Shown here: in pieces, positions 1 through 7,665 of the stretch
Position numbering within the stretch: the stretch's first letter is position 1
Layout: each line of letters begins with the position of its first letter
Assembly (NCBI GenBank): GCA_016872925.1
Contig: VGYR01000009.1
Coordinates: forward strand, 1-33,713
Direction: 5' to 3'
Length of the DNA: 33,713 nucleotides
From: Planctomycetota bacterium
GTDB taxonomy: Bacteria; Planctomycetota; Planctomycetia; Pirellulales; UBA1268
The notes under the pieces: model-generated
Databases searched by the model: none
Seen by the model: only the letters and a program-made list of their open reading frames with translations
Told to the model about the DNA's origin: nothing
Translations under genes and position numbers: made by a program

Positions 1-357
1 AACCTCAAGAGCGTGCGGGCTCACCTGCTGCGGGAGTTGTTTCAGCAGTTCTGGGACTACGTGAGGCCGGCGTGGGCCGGAAAGTTCCTCGATGCCTGGT
101 GCACCAAGGCCATGCGGAGCAAGCTCAGGCCGATGAAGAAGGTCGCCAAGAGCCTGCGGCGTCATCGGCACCTGATCCTCAACTGGTTCCGGGCCAAAGG
201 CACCATTTCGGCGGGAGTTGTCGAGGGTTTGAACGGCGTCGTAAAACTGACCACCAGAAAAGCGTTCGGCTTTCGGACCGCGAAAGGCATTGAAATCGCG
301 TTGTTTCATGTCCTTGGCAAACTACCGGAGCCAGAATCAACCCACAGATTCTGCTGA
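1..357 (+). CDS. ISL3-type transposase, C-terminal part (5' end outside window)
   Basis: The frame is open from the first base, so this is the 3' end of a longer gene. The visible ~118 residues resemble the C-terminus of ISL3-family DDE transposases: a basic helical stretch followed by a segment like GTISAGVVEGLNGVVKLTTR and a GFRT...EIALFHVLGKLPEPE tail ending in THRFC. In this family the last acidic catalytic residue lies in a VEGLNG-like context, here at about residue 77. The protein would bind the ends of the element and catalyse its excision and insertion in the cytoplasm. It points toward rsmH but is separated from it by about 200 bp. Family assignment is by eye; another DDE family with a similar C-terminus is possible. 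Confidence 0.72.
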   Translation, partial: NLKSVRAHLLRELFQQFWDYVRPAWAGKFLDAWCTKAMRSKLRPMKKVAKSLRRHRHLILNWFRAKGTISAGVVEGLNGVVKLTTRKAFGFRTAKGIEIALFHVLGKLPEPESTHRFC

Positions 358-364
358 GGAGGCC
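1..364 (+). mobile_element. Right part of an ISL3-like insertion sequence
   Basis: The transposase fragment runs to 357. In ISL3 elements the terminal inverted repeat commonly overlaps or closely follows the transposase stop. The stretch CCACAGATTCTGCTGAGGAG around 342-361 is a plausible right terminal repeat, but the left end lies outside the window, so the repeat and target duplication cannot be verified. The right border is approximate. Confidence 0.45.
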
Positions 365-485
365 GAAAAATGGGCCGATCGGAGGTGATCGCGACGGCCG
401 CATGCCCCAACGGCATCGCCATCGACGTCGCAGTGAAGGCTCCGCGTGTGAGCGTTTCGTGACGACACGATGAGAAACTGGTGAA

Positions 486-523
486 TGGGACGAATCGGGC
501 GCCAGCTGGGACGAATCGGGCGC
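486..523. repeat. Two direct copies of a 17-bp sequence upstream of rsmH
   Basis: TGGGACGAATCGGGCGC occurs at 486-502 and again at 507-523, a 21-bp period. It lies between the insertion-sequence end and the rsmH start, in the 207-bp stretch (358-564) that holds no convincing gene. It could be a binding site for a regulator of rsmH or a slippage product; nothing in the sequence decides this. Confidence 0.5.
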
Positions 524-564
524 GCTGGCACCCAGGCCCCTCCCACCCACGGCGCCTCGATAGG

Positions 565-1476
565 ATGAAGGCAGTCATGCCCGCCAGCATCCACACCGCC
601 GTTCTGCCCGCCGAGGTGCTCGCGCTGCTTGCCGTCGAGCCGGGCATGACGGTCGTCGACGGCACACTCGGCGGCGGTGGCCACACGCGGTTGCTCCTCG
701 ATGCCGTGGGGCCTGGGGGACGGGTGATCGCCCTCGACCGCGACCCGGCTGCGATCGAACGCGGGGCGCGCGAGTTGGCCGGACGGCCCATCCGCTTCGC
801 CCAGGCCAACTTCTGCGACCTGCCCGAAGCCCTCGATGCCCTGGGGATCGACCGCGTCGACCGCGTGCTGCTCGACGTCGGCCTGTCGAGCGACCAGCTC
901 GCTGACGACACCCGCGGGTTCTCGTTCGACTCCGACGGCCCGCTCGACCTGCGCTTCGACCCCACCGAGGGCGAGCCCGCCTGGCGGATGGTGAATCGGC
1001 TCCGGCCCGAGACGCTCGCCGACATCATCTACGAGTTCGGCGAGGAGCGGTTCAGCCGACGGATCGCCCGGCGGATCGCCGACGTGCGCGAGCGGGAGCC
1101 GATCCGCACCTCACGCGACCTGGCCCGCGTGGTCGCGGCCGCGGTGCCCCGGCAGAAGCCGCCGCCGCGGATCCACCCCGCCACCCGGACGTTCCAGGCC
1201 CTGCGGATCGCCGTCAACCAGGAACTCAAGAGCCTGCGGATCGCCCTCGAGCGGATCCCCACGCGACTCGCCCCGGGCGGCCGGCTGGCGGTGATCTCGT
1301 TTCACTCGCTCGAAGACCGGCTCGTGAAGGAGGCCTTTCGCAACCGCCAGGTCTGGGAGAGCCTGACGCGATCCCCGCTCGAAGCCACGCCGGAGGAGGT
1401 CGCGCGAAATCCCCGCAGCCGCTCGGCAAAACTCCGCGGCGCACGGCTCGCGGCCCCCACCGTGGCGGCAGACTAG
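565..1476 (+). CDS. rsmH: 16S rRNA (cytosine(1402)-N(4))-methyltransferase RsmH
   Basis: RsmH (MraW) transfers a methyl group from S-adenosylmethionine to N4 of C1402 in the decoding centre of 16S rRNA. The protein has the expected order: an H-x-x-V-L-P-x-E-V-L start, the SAM-binding GTLGGGGHT loop with an acidic LDRDP strand end, DVGLSSDQLAD, GFSFDSDGPLDLRFDP, a helical insertion with HPATRTFQALRIAVNQEL, and ISFHSLEDRLVK near the end. Length (303 aa) is normal. The ATG at 565 was chosen; an ATG at 577 preceded by AAGG would remove four residues and also fits the family. Upstream in-frame codons to 481 look non-coding. In most bacteria rsmH sits in the dcw division/wall cluster; here mraZ, ftsI and mur genes are absent on both sides. 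Confidence 0.96.
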   Translation: MKAVMPASIHTAVLPAEVLALLAVEPGMTVVDGTLGGGGHTRLLLDAVGPGGRVIALDRDPAAIERGARELAGRPIRFAQANFCDLPEALDALGIDRVDRVLLDVGLSSDQLADDTRGFSFDSDGPLDLRFDPTEGEPAWRMVNRLRPETLADIIYEFGEERFSRRIARRIADVREREPIRTSRDLARVVAAAVPRQKPPPRIHPATRTFQALRIAVNQELKSLRIALERIPTRLAPGGRLAVISFHSLEDRLVKEAFRNRQVWESLTRSPLEATPEEVARNPRSRSAKLRGARLAAPTVAAD

Positions 1477-1574
1477 GCAGTCTCGGCAAGCGGCCGGCGG
1501 CCGGCGGCGATCTGGCGACGGAGCCCGGCATTCACGACACTCCCGCCCTTCCACCGGGCTCCCGAAGCGCGCGC

Positions 1575-2189
1575 ATGGGACGTGAAGCGAAACTCCTCCT
1601 CGGCCTGCTGGCCACGCTGATGGGCGTGTTCGTCGGCGTGCTGTCGATGAAACTGCTCGTCCCCCGCCCTCCGGCCGGTGCCGGCCCCGACATCCACGCG
1701 GATGTCGCCGAGACGGACTCACGGGATCTGGTGGAGCCTCCGCACCTCGCCGTCGACCCGGTTTCGCCATCCGAACCGCCACCGCCGGCCGTCCTCCGCG
1801 CACCCGACGGCGTCCGGGTGGTGCAGGCGTCGGCCGCCGGGCCTGCCCGCGATCCGTTTGTTTCGCGAACCGCATTCGCGCAGCCTGCGGTCGATGAACT
1901 GCCGACCGAAGCAGCAGGTGCCTCGCCTCCCCCGGCCTTCCGCACCGCGCTGCCTGAGCCCGTGGCCATCCCCGCCCCGGTGCCGGGGTCGGCCTATGTG
2001 GCCGCCGCCGGCGACTCGTGGTGGTCGCTCGCGGAACGCGTGTACGGCGACGGCCGCATGTACCGGGCGCTCTTCGCCTGGAACCGGGGCCTCGACCCGC
2101 GGGTATCGTTGGTGCCGGGCACGCCGATCGATCTTCCCACCCGGGACCGGCTCGACGCCGCGTGGCCGGCCCTCCTTCCCCGGCCGTGA
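1575..2189 (+). CDS. Bitopic membrane protein with C-terminal LysM domain
   Basis: 204 aa. A short positively charged N-terminus precedes one hydrophobic helix at about residues 6-29. A long Pro/Ala-rich linker (about 30-138) follows, then a LysM-like domain at about 139-190 with the pattern YVAAAGDSWWSLAERVYGDG, an N-R-G-L loop and a LVPGTPIDLP ending. LysM domains bind N-acetylglucosamine-containing polymers such as peptidoglycan, so the expected location is the inner membrane with the LysM in the periplasm. It follows rsmH by 98 bp on the same strand, the slot that ftsL (also short and bitopic) occupies in dcw clusters. There is no sequence similarity to FtsL, so a division role is only a positional inference. 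Function otherwise unknown. Confidence 0.8.
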   Translation: MGREAKLLLGLLATLMGVFVGVLSMKLLVPRPPAGAGPDIHADVAETDSRDLVEPPHLAVDPVSPSEPPPPAVLRAPDGVRVVQASAAGPARDPFVSRTAFAQPAVDELPTEAAGASPPPAFRTALPEPVAIPAPVPGSAYVAAAGDSWWSLAERVYGDGRMYRALFAWNRGLDPRVSLVPGTPIDLPTRDRLDAAWPALLPRP

Positions 2190-2207
2190 CGTGCCCGCAC
2201 CACCCCC

Positions 2208-2993
2208 ATGAAGCACAAAGCCGACATCGTCCGCGACTGGCTGCCCCGGTACACCGGCCGGGAGATCCGGGACTTCGGGTCGTACGTGCTGCTCGTCAAC
2301 TTCTCACAGTACGTCGAGGCCTTCGCCGAGCGGTTCGGCGTTCCCGTCGATGGCGACGGCTTCGCGATCCAGTCGGCCACGTTCGACAACGTCACGATCC
2401 TCAACTTCGGCATGGGAAGCGCGATGGCGGCCACCGTCATGGACCTGCTGTCCGCGGTGAACCCGCAGGCCGTGCTGTTTCTCGGCAAGTGCGGGGGTCT
2501 CAAGAAGACGAAGGTCGGCGACTTCATCCTCCCGATCGCCGCCATCCGCGGCGAGGGGACGAGCAACGAGTATTTTCCGCCGGAGATCCCCGCGCTGCCG
2601 TCGTTTCGGCTGCAGGCCGCCGTGTCGACGGCGATCGCCCGTCACGGCTACGACTACTGGACCGGCACGGTCTACACCACCAACCGCCGCGTCTGGGAGC
2701 ACGACGAGACCTTCAAGGACTACCTCGTGAGGACGCGGGCGATCGGCATCGACATGGAGACGGCCACCCTGTTCGTGGTCGGGTTCGCGAACCACATCCC
2801 CAAGGGCGCCCTGCTGCTCGTCTCCGACAATCCGATGAGCCCCGAGGGAGTGAAGACGTCGGCGAGCGACCGCGACGTCAGCCGCCGGTTCGTCGAGAAG
2901 CATCTCGCGATCGGCATCGACGCGCTGCTGGAGCTCCGCGACTCGGGGGAGTCGGTGAAGCACATGCGGTTCGAGGACCGCCCGCGGAGCTGA
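2208..2993 (+). CDS. amn: AMP nucleosidase, short form
   Basis: A purine/uridine phosphorylase-fold enzyme of 261 aa expected to hydrolyse AMP to adenine and ribose 5-phosphate, a purine-salvage and adenylate-balance step in the cytoplasm. Visible family features are NFGMGSAMAATVMDLL, the FLGKCGGLK phosphate/ribose loop, a Y-T-T-N-R-R-V-W-E segment, IDMETATLFVVGF (the Glu/Met/Glu nucleoside-binding signature) and LLLVSDNP with the catalytic Asp. The long E. coli Amn has an extra N-terminal domain of about 200 aa; this is the single-domain version known from Bacteroidetes and others. The gene begins 18 bp after the LysM gene. A nucleoside phosphorylase acting on another purine is the main alternative. 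Confidence 0.9.
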   Translation: MKHKADIVRDWLPRYTGREIRDFGSYVLLVNFSQYVEAFAERFGVPVDGDGFAIQSATFDNVTILNFGMGSAMAATVMDLLSAVNPQAVLFLGKCGGLKKTKVGDFILPIAAIRGEGTSNEYFPPEIPALPSFRLQAAVSTAIARHGYDYWTGTVYTTNRRVWEHDETFKDYLVRTRAIGIDMETATLFVVGFANHIPKGALLLVSDNPMSPEGVKTSASDRDVSRRFVEKHLAIGIDALLELRDSGESVKHMRFEDRPRS

Positions 2994-3044
2994 TTCGTCC
3001 GGCCGCGAGGCTGATTCGCCGGCACCGTGGGCCCGCGGCTCGGG

Positions 3045-3935
3045 TCACTTCGTCGCGGTGAACTTGTACGACGTGTTCTTGGTGTCGAAGTCCGCGTCGG
3101 TGAAGCCGTTGTTGACCTTCACGTTCATGTAGGTGTACTCCTCCATGAGCAGCGGCTGCCCTCCCGGCTCCTGCGGCCAGTCGTAGGCCTCGTAACGGAT
3201 CGGGATCAGGTATTCGTCGTCGATGAACACCCGGGCCAGGTGGAAGCGGAAGTTCCGCCGCGGCACGGGGTGCACGACCTGCACGCACGTGCAGATCCGC
3301 CCGTTGACCTTCGCGGCGGGGAAGAAGTTGACCTCGCATTCGCCGAACTGCTTGTCGTGCTCGGCGACCTCGACGAGCCGCTTGGCCAGGTTCTCGACGC
3401 CGATCTCGGTGACCGGATAGCGGTTGCCCTGCATCGCCAGGGCCCCGTCGGGCTTGAGCGTGACCGTGCCCACCATCGCCCGCACGCCGCTGCCGGCGTG
3501 GGCGAGCATGTTGCCCTCGTTCTGGCCGTCGACCCAGATCACCTCCTGCCCCTTCACGTCGTCCGGGGCCAGGAAGTACAGGTACACGCTGAAGGGCTCG
3601 TGCCGGATCTTGGCGAACACGTACTCGGCATCCTTGAGCTTGCCGTCGATCCGCTCGCGCTTGACCATCGTGCACGAGTAGTCGCGGATCGTGGAGCGGA
3701 GCTGCGAGAGCCCCTTCTGTGCGAGCTCCAGGGCCGGCTGCAGCGGGTGTGCGCCGGGGGTCGCAACCGCCTGCGCCTCGGCGGCGGTGGCATTGCCCTT
3801 GGCGACGTCGCCGTTGGGGACGAGACCGGGCCCCTGCCCGGGTGCCGCGGCCGCGGCGAGAACGACGACGGCCACGCCGGCGGCGCCGCGAAACCCCGCC
3901 GAGAGAAACCTTCCGCCCCACGGGCTGCGAGCCAT
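3045..3935 (-). CDS. DUF1571-family exported protein
   Basis: 296 aa with a signal peptide (ARSPWGGRF, then a hydrophobic run with Ala-rich AAAAAPGQGP cleavage region). The mature part starts with a helical L-A-Q-K-G-L segment and then DYSCTMVKRERIDGKL, a hallmark of planctomycete DUF1571 proteins, followed by beta-strand-rich sequence (VYLYFLAPDDVKGQEVIWVDG; an Arg-rich FRFHLARVFID strand; PIRYEAYDWP). The fold class resembles outer-membrane lipoprotein carriers (LolA-like), but substrate and role are unknown. The start at 3935 was chosen because GGAGGG lies five bases upstream; an in-frame ATG at 3947 overlaps that site. It converges on amn and is divergent from the MBL gene. Confidence 0.85.
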   Translation of the reverse strand: MARSPWGGRFLSAGFRGAAGVAVVVLAAAAAPGQGPGLVPNGDVAKGNATAAEAQAVATPGAHPLQPALELAQKGLSQLRSTIRDYSCTMVKRERIDGKLKDAEYVFAKIRHEPFSVYLYFLAPDDVKGQEVIWVDGQNEGNMLAHAGSGVRAMVGTVTLKPDGALAMQGNRYPVTEIGVENLAKRLVEVAEHDKQFGECEVNFFPAAKVNGRICTCVQVVHPVPRRNFRFHLARVFIDDEYLIPIRYEAYDWPQEPGGQPLLMEEYTYMNVKVNNGFTDADFDTKNTSYKFTATK

Positions 3936-4146
3936 CGATCCCTCCATGGATCATCGGGCAAACGACCGGACCTTCCCCGGACATCGGCCGAGGGGCGGGA
4001 AGTCTAAAGATGGTTCGCCGCAGCCGCCATGCCAGTTACGACCCCGAAATGCGGTCTTTCCTGCCGGAAATCCTGCGTCCTTGTGGGCGACGGCCCCCGC
4101 AACCATGCTCGGGATCCTGCCTCGTCCCCCGCGGCTGCCTCCGCCC
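3936..4146. promoter_or_regulatory. Divergent intergenic region between DUF1571 and MBL genes
   Basis: About 210 bp with divergently oriented genes on both sides, so promoters for both are expected here. It is slightly less GC-rich around 3990-4080 (TCTAAAGATGG, CCGAAATGCGG) than the coding sequence. No convincing -35/-10 pair or operator could be defined by eye. An alternative MBL start (ATG at 4105) lies inside it. Confidence 0.35.
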
Positions 4147-4833
4147 ATGGCCTCGACGACCCTGTTTTCGCCCGCCGAACCGCTCCAGGTGGCCTGCATC
4201 GAGTCGCAGCCCTTCGGACAGAACACCTACGTGGCGTTCCGCCGGGGCGACGACCGCTGCCTCGTGGTCGATCCCGGCTTCGAGCCGGCGGCGATCCTCG
4301 CCTGGATCGACGCCCGGCGGCTGCGGCCCGAGGCGATCCTGCTCACCCACGGGCACTCCGACCACATCGCCGGCAACGCGGCCGTCCGCAACCGCTGGCT
4401 CGCGCTGCCGATCTTGATCGGCCGGCACGATGCGACCAAGCTCACGAGCCCGGCGGAGAACCTCTCCGCCGCCTTCGGGGCCAGCCTCGTCAGCCCGCCG
4501 GCCGACCGGCTGCTCGACGACGGCGACCGCGTCGACCTCGCCGGCCTCCGCCTCGGGGTCGTCGAGATCCCCGGCCACTGCCGCGGGCACGTCGTCTACG
4601 TCGTGGACGAGGTCGCGCCGGTGGTCGTGTTCGGCGGCGACGTGCTGTTCCGGGAAGGCGTGGGACGCAGCGACTTCGCCGACGGCGATGCCGCCACCCT
4701 GGCGGCGGGCATCCGCGGCCGGCTGTACACGCTGCCCGACGACACGGTCGTGTTTCCGGGCCACGGCGAACCGACAACGGTCGGCCACGAGAAGCGGCAC
4801 AACCCCTTCGTCGCCGCGGGGACCGCACGTTGA
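4147..4833 (+). CDS. MBL-fold metallo-hydrolase, glyoxalase II-like
   Basis: 228 aa. The metallo-beta-lactamase fold is shown by the zinc motif THGHSDH at residues 67-73 (H-x-H-x-D-H), a later GHCRGHVVY histidine, an FGGDVLF aspartate and a final FPGHGEPT histidine, in the usual order and spacing for hydroxyacylglutathione hydrolase-like enzymes. These hydrolyse thioesters using two metal ions; the actual substrate cannot be read from sequence. The ATG at 4147 matches the length of the family; 4105 is possible. It lies 32 bp ahead of the acyltransferase gene on the same strand, so it is probably the first gene of the MBL-plsC-cdsA operon. Confidence 0.88.
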   Translation: MASTTLFSPAEPLQVACIESQPFGQNTYVAFRRGDDRCLVVDPGFEPAAILAWIDARRLRPEAILLTHGHSDHIAGNAAVRNRWLALPILIGRHDATKLTSPAENLSAAFGASLVSPPADRLLDDGDRVDLAGLRLGVVEIPGHCRGHVVYVVDEVAPVVVFGGDVLFREGVGRSDFADGDAATLAAGIRGRLYTLPDDTVVFPGHGEPTTVGHEKRHNPFVAAGTAR

Positions 4834-4865
4834 CCGCCTCCGCTCTCCCGGTCGAAGATGACGTG

Positions 4866-5543
4866 ATGCTCTCGCCCGCCGACATCGCCGCCAAGGAGCC
4901 CGCGCCCCCGCCGCGGCCGTCGGGCAGGTCGCCGTTGTGCCGGGTGGCGGGGCTCGGACTCGCCGGGTTGGCGCGGCTGCTCGCCGGGGCGAGCGCCCGC
5001 TGGATCGCCAGCCAGCCCGACACCTGCCAGCGGGTCTACTTCGCCAACCACACCAGCCATCTCGACGCGCTGGTCGTCTGGGCTTCGCTGCCCCAGGCGG
5101 TCCGCGAGCTCACCCGCCCCGTCGCCGCCAAGGACTACTGGTCGCGGGGCTTCGTCCGCCGCTGGCTCGCCGAGGAGGTGTTCGACGCAATCCTCATCGA
5201 CCGGACCGACATCAAGGTCCACCAGAGTCCGGTCGACATGATGCTCCGCGAGGCCGGCACGACGCATTCGCTGATCGTGTTCCCCGAGGGAGGGCGGAGC
5301 GTGACGGGTGAGGTGGGGGAGTTCAAGAGCGGCCTCTATTACCTGGCGAAGAAGAGGCCCGACCTCGAGCTGATCCCCGTCCACATCGACAACCTGAACC
5401 GCGTGCTGCCCCGCGGCGAGTTCCTGCCCGTGCCGCTGCTCTCCTGCATCAGCTTCGGACCGCCGATGTGGCTGGAGCGGGGCGAGGCCAAGCTCGACTT
5501 CCTGGCCCGGGCGCGGCGTGCCCTGCTCGCCCTGAAGGAGTGA
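4866..5543 (+). CDS. PlsC-type 1-acylglycerol-3-phosphate acyltransferase
   Basis: 225 aa. The acyltransferase catalytic motif NHTSHLD is at residues 61-67 (N-H-x4-D) and the substrate-binding motif FPEGGRS at 139-145. A short amphipathic/hydrophobic segment (about 26-43) probably attaches it to the inner membrane. PlsC-type enzymes acylate lysophosphatidate to phosphatidate, the substrate of the CdsA-like enzyme encoded 7 bp downstream, which supports a phospholipid-synthesis role. The ATG at 4866 was chosen; a TTG at 4830 overlapping the MBL stop is an alternative that would add 12 residues and give a coupled start. The FPEG-G-RS variant replaces the usual Thr with Gly. Confidence 0.88.
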   Translation: MLSPADIAAKEPAPPPRPSGRSPLCRVAGLGLAGLARLLAGASARWIASQPDTCQRVYFANHTSHLDALVVWASLPQAVRELTRPVAAKDYWSRGFVRRWLAEEVFDAILIDRTDIKVHQSPVDMMLREAGTTHSLIVFPEGGRSVTGEVGEFKSGLYYLAKKRPDLELIPVHIDNLNRVLPRGEFLPVPLLSCISFGPPMWLERGEAKLDFLARARRALLALKE

Positions 5544-5550
5544 GCGGGGC

Positions 5551-6516
5551 ATGAACGACAACCGCACCGTCGCGCTGGTCGCCGGCGTGCTGGCGCTGCT
5601 CACCGCGGCCACGGCCGTGGGGCAGTTCCTCAAGCGGCATCCGGACCGGGGGCTCGACCCTGCCGCGATCCGCGCCTTCAACAACCGCCTTCGTGGCTGG
5701 TGGATCCTCTGCACCGTGCTTGCCGCCGCCTTCTGGCTGGGCACGACCGCGACCGTGGTGCTGTTCGGGTTCGTCTCCTTCTGGGCGCTCCGCGAGTTCA
5801 TCACGCTGACGCCGACGCGGAAGGGGGACCACCGGGCGCTGTTCTGGGTGTTCTTCCTGTTCACGCCGCTGCACTACGTGCTCGTGGGGCTCAACCGCTA
5901 CGACGTGTTCAGCGTGTTCCTGCCGGTCTACGCGACGCTGTTCGTGCTGGCCCGAGTCGCCTTCGCCGGCGACTACAAGCGGTTCCTGGAGCGGACCGCG
6001 AAGATCCAGGCGGGCCTCGTGGTCTGCGTCTACTGCCTGTCGTTCGCCCCGGCCCTGCTGCAGATCCCGATCGCGGGCGCGTCCGACGCCGACCGCACGG
6101 GCAACTTCCGGCTGCTGTTTTTCCTGATCCTGCTCGTGCAGTTCGCCGACTGCATGCAGTATGTCTGGAGCCGGATGCTCGGCCAGCGGCTGGTGGCCTC
6201 AGCGGTGAGCTCGAACCGCACCTGGGAGGGCCTGCTGGGCAGCGCCACCAGCACCGCCCTGCTCGCGGCCGCGCTCTGGTGGGCGGCGCCCCCCTTCCAG
6301 CTCTGGCAGGCCACGCTCGCCGGCCTCGTGATCGCGGTGATGGGCTTCGCCGGCGGGATGACGATGAGCGCGATCAAGCGCGACCGCGGGGTCAAGGACT
6401 ACGGCACGCTGGTGGTCGGCCACGGCGGCGTGCTCGACCGGATCGATTCGATGTGCTTCGCCGCGCCGGTCTTCTACCACATCACGCTGTTGGTGACGGG
6501 CGTGAGGCCGGGCTGA
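5551..6516 (+). CDS. cdsA: Phosphatidate cytidylyltransferase
   Basis: 321 aa polytopic inner-membrane protein with about eight hydrophobic helices. The C-terminal CDP-alcohol signature runs from about residue 271: S-x-x-K-R-D, then KDYG, then GHGGVLDRID, the metal-binding and catalytic core of CdsA. It makes CDP-diacylglycerol from phosphatidate and CTP. It follows the PlsC-like gene closely, so two successive steps of phospholipid synthesis are co-transcribed. The loop before GHGG reads LVVGHGG where many homologues have an LxPGHGG, a mild deviation. The stop codon lies in a palindrome shared with the convergent peptidase gene. Confidence 0.93.
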   Translation: MNDNRTVALVAGVLALLTAATAVGQFLKRHPDRGLDPAAIRAFNNRLRGWWILCTVLAAAFWLGTTATVVLFGFVSFWALREFITLTPTRKGDHRALFWVFFLFTPLHYVLVGLNRYDVFSVFLPVYATLFVLARVAFAGDYKRFLERTAKIQAGLVVCVYCLSFAPALLQIPIAGASDADRTGNFRLLFFLILLVQFADCMQYVWSRMLGQRLVASAVSSNRTWEGLLGSATSTALLAAALWWAAPPFQLWQATLAGLVIAVMGFAGGMTMSAIKRDRGVKDYGTLVVGHGGVLDRIDSMCFAAPVFYHITLLVTGVRPG

Positions 6517-6529
6517 CGGGGCCGTCAGC
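6512..6529. terminator. Palindrome carrying the stop codons of two convergent genes
   Basis: GCTGACGGGGCCGTCAGC is a perfect inverted repeat (7-8 bp stem, 2-4 nt loop). The left arm contains the cdsA stop TGA (6514-6516); the right arm contains, on the other strand, the peptidase stop TGA (6525-6527). A run of U is absent, so an intrinsic bidirectional terminator is likely but not canonical. Confidence 0.55.
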
Positions 6530-7505
6530 GGTCCGACTGGGCTGACGGTCCGGCAACGCGGGCCTGGGCGTAGACCGACGTGCGGGCGGCGCTCGTGGCC
6601 ACCGGCGCCGTGGCCGCGGGCCCGGAGCGGGCCGCTGGCGCGTCGGGACTCTGGCCGCGGGTGGTGGCCGCCCACGCGGCCGCCGGGGGCGGCGCCGCGG
6701 CGGCCAACGACGCCGGCGGCGCGGGGCAGCCCTGCTTCACCCAGTCGAGCCAGACCTGCTGCATCTGCGCGACGGTCGGCACGCCGTAGTGCGTCTCCAG
6801 GGCCCGCGACCAGTTCTCGTTCGCCAGCCCGTCGGCGACGAACGACATGTACTTGTGCCGGCCGCCCCGCTCGATGAGGTAGCGGGCCAGCGAATAGCCC
6901 TGCGAGTAGAGGGGGAGCACGTCGGCCGGGTATTCCTTCATGGCGAACATCTGCGGAAACGCGATTCCCCGCCCGGTCGTCAGGAACTCGATCAGCATCC
7001 GGTGCTGCCGGGCCCGCTCCACGGGATGCTCGACGGTCGTGCACGCGCCCTCGTCGGCCCAGCGGGGGAGCGGCCGGCGGAAGTGGCTCGCGAAGATCGT
7101 GTGCGTGATCTCGTGCGGCAGCACCGAGTCGAGGATCCGCTCCTCGCTCCCCTGGATCGTCATCGTCCAGTTGAACACCTCGCCGCGGTCGAACACGAAG
7201 CTCGTGGCGCCGCCGGCCCCCAGGTGCGGGGCGACCTGCGCCGTGATCGGGCAGGGGCGGCTCCAGCGCGGCAGGGGGCTCCCCGTCCACTCGATCGCCA
7301 GGGTGTGCCGATACTGCTCGGCCGCGTCGCCGATCTTGCGGGCCAGGGCCTCGGTCGGGGCTTCCACGAGGAAGTTCGCCGTCCGGTGGCCGGCCGCCGC
7401 CGCCATCCCGCCGGACGCCAGCCCGGGAAGGCAGGCGATCACCACCAGGATCAGCCGGCCGCAGGCGGGCAGCCGTCGGCCCGCTCGTGAGAGTCCCTTC
7501 GCCAT
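6525..7505 (-). CDS. Secreted gluzincin-type (MA-clan) metallopeptidase-like protein
   Basis: 326 aa. A signal peptide (basic start, then LILVVIACLPGLASGGMAAA) directs export. The zinc motif HEITH is at residues 131-135, and WADEGA follows with Glu152 about 20 residues later, the third ligand pattern of gluzincins such as the peptidase MA-like family. The remaining helices (QGYSLARYLIERGG, WLDWVKQGC) fit that family. The last ~70 residues are Ala/Pro-rich low complexity and probably unstructured. The start at 7505 was chosen because it gives a standard signal peptide; in-frame starts at 7559 and 7613 would bury it. It is 160 bp downstream of the 1933-aa protein gene and may be co-transcribed with it. 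Substrate unknown; sometimes annotated DUF1570 in planctomycetes. Confidence 0.8.
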   Translation of the reverse strand: MAKGLSRAGRRLPACGRLILVVIACLPGLASGGMAAAAGHRTANFLVEAPTEALARKIGDAAEQYRHTLAIEWTGSPLPRWSRPCPITAQVAPHLGAGGATSFVFDRGEVFNWTMTIQGSEERILDSVLPHEITHTIFASHFRRPLPRWADEGACTTVEHPVERARQHRMLIEFLTTGRGIAFPQMFAMKEYPADVLPLYSQGYSLARYLIERGGRHKYMSFVADGLANENWSRALETHYGVPTVAQMQQVWLDWVKQGCPAPPASLAAAAPPPAAAWAATTRGQSPDAPAARSGPAATAPVATSAARTSVYAQARVAGPSAQSDR

Positions 7506-7628
7506 GCCTGCCGTGCCTCCATGCACCAGTCGCACGCCCCGGAATCCGTTCCAGGCCATCGACGGGGGGCGGACGGTAGCGGCGGGTCGGGCAGGCGGAA
7601 ATACCGCTTTCAACCGTTGCCAGGTCAG

Positions 7629-7652
7629 CCCTGTTTGCCGCCCTGTTTGCCG
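7629..7652. repeat. Tandem duplication of a 12-bp unit
   Basis: CCCTGTTTGCCG occurs twice head to tail just downstream of the 1933-aa gene and upstream of the peptidase gene. It may be simple slippage, or part of the peptidase leader; no function can be assigned. Confidence 0.6.
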
Positions 7653-7665
7653 CCCCGGCGGCGCG

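Noticed and set aside
2994-3044. Terminator hairpin between amn and the DUF1571 gene
   Set aside because: Only short GC-rich matches and a repeated GCTGATTCG were seen; no stable palindrome comparable to the other convergent ends.
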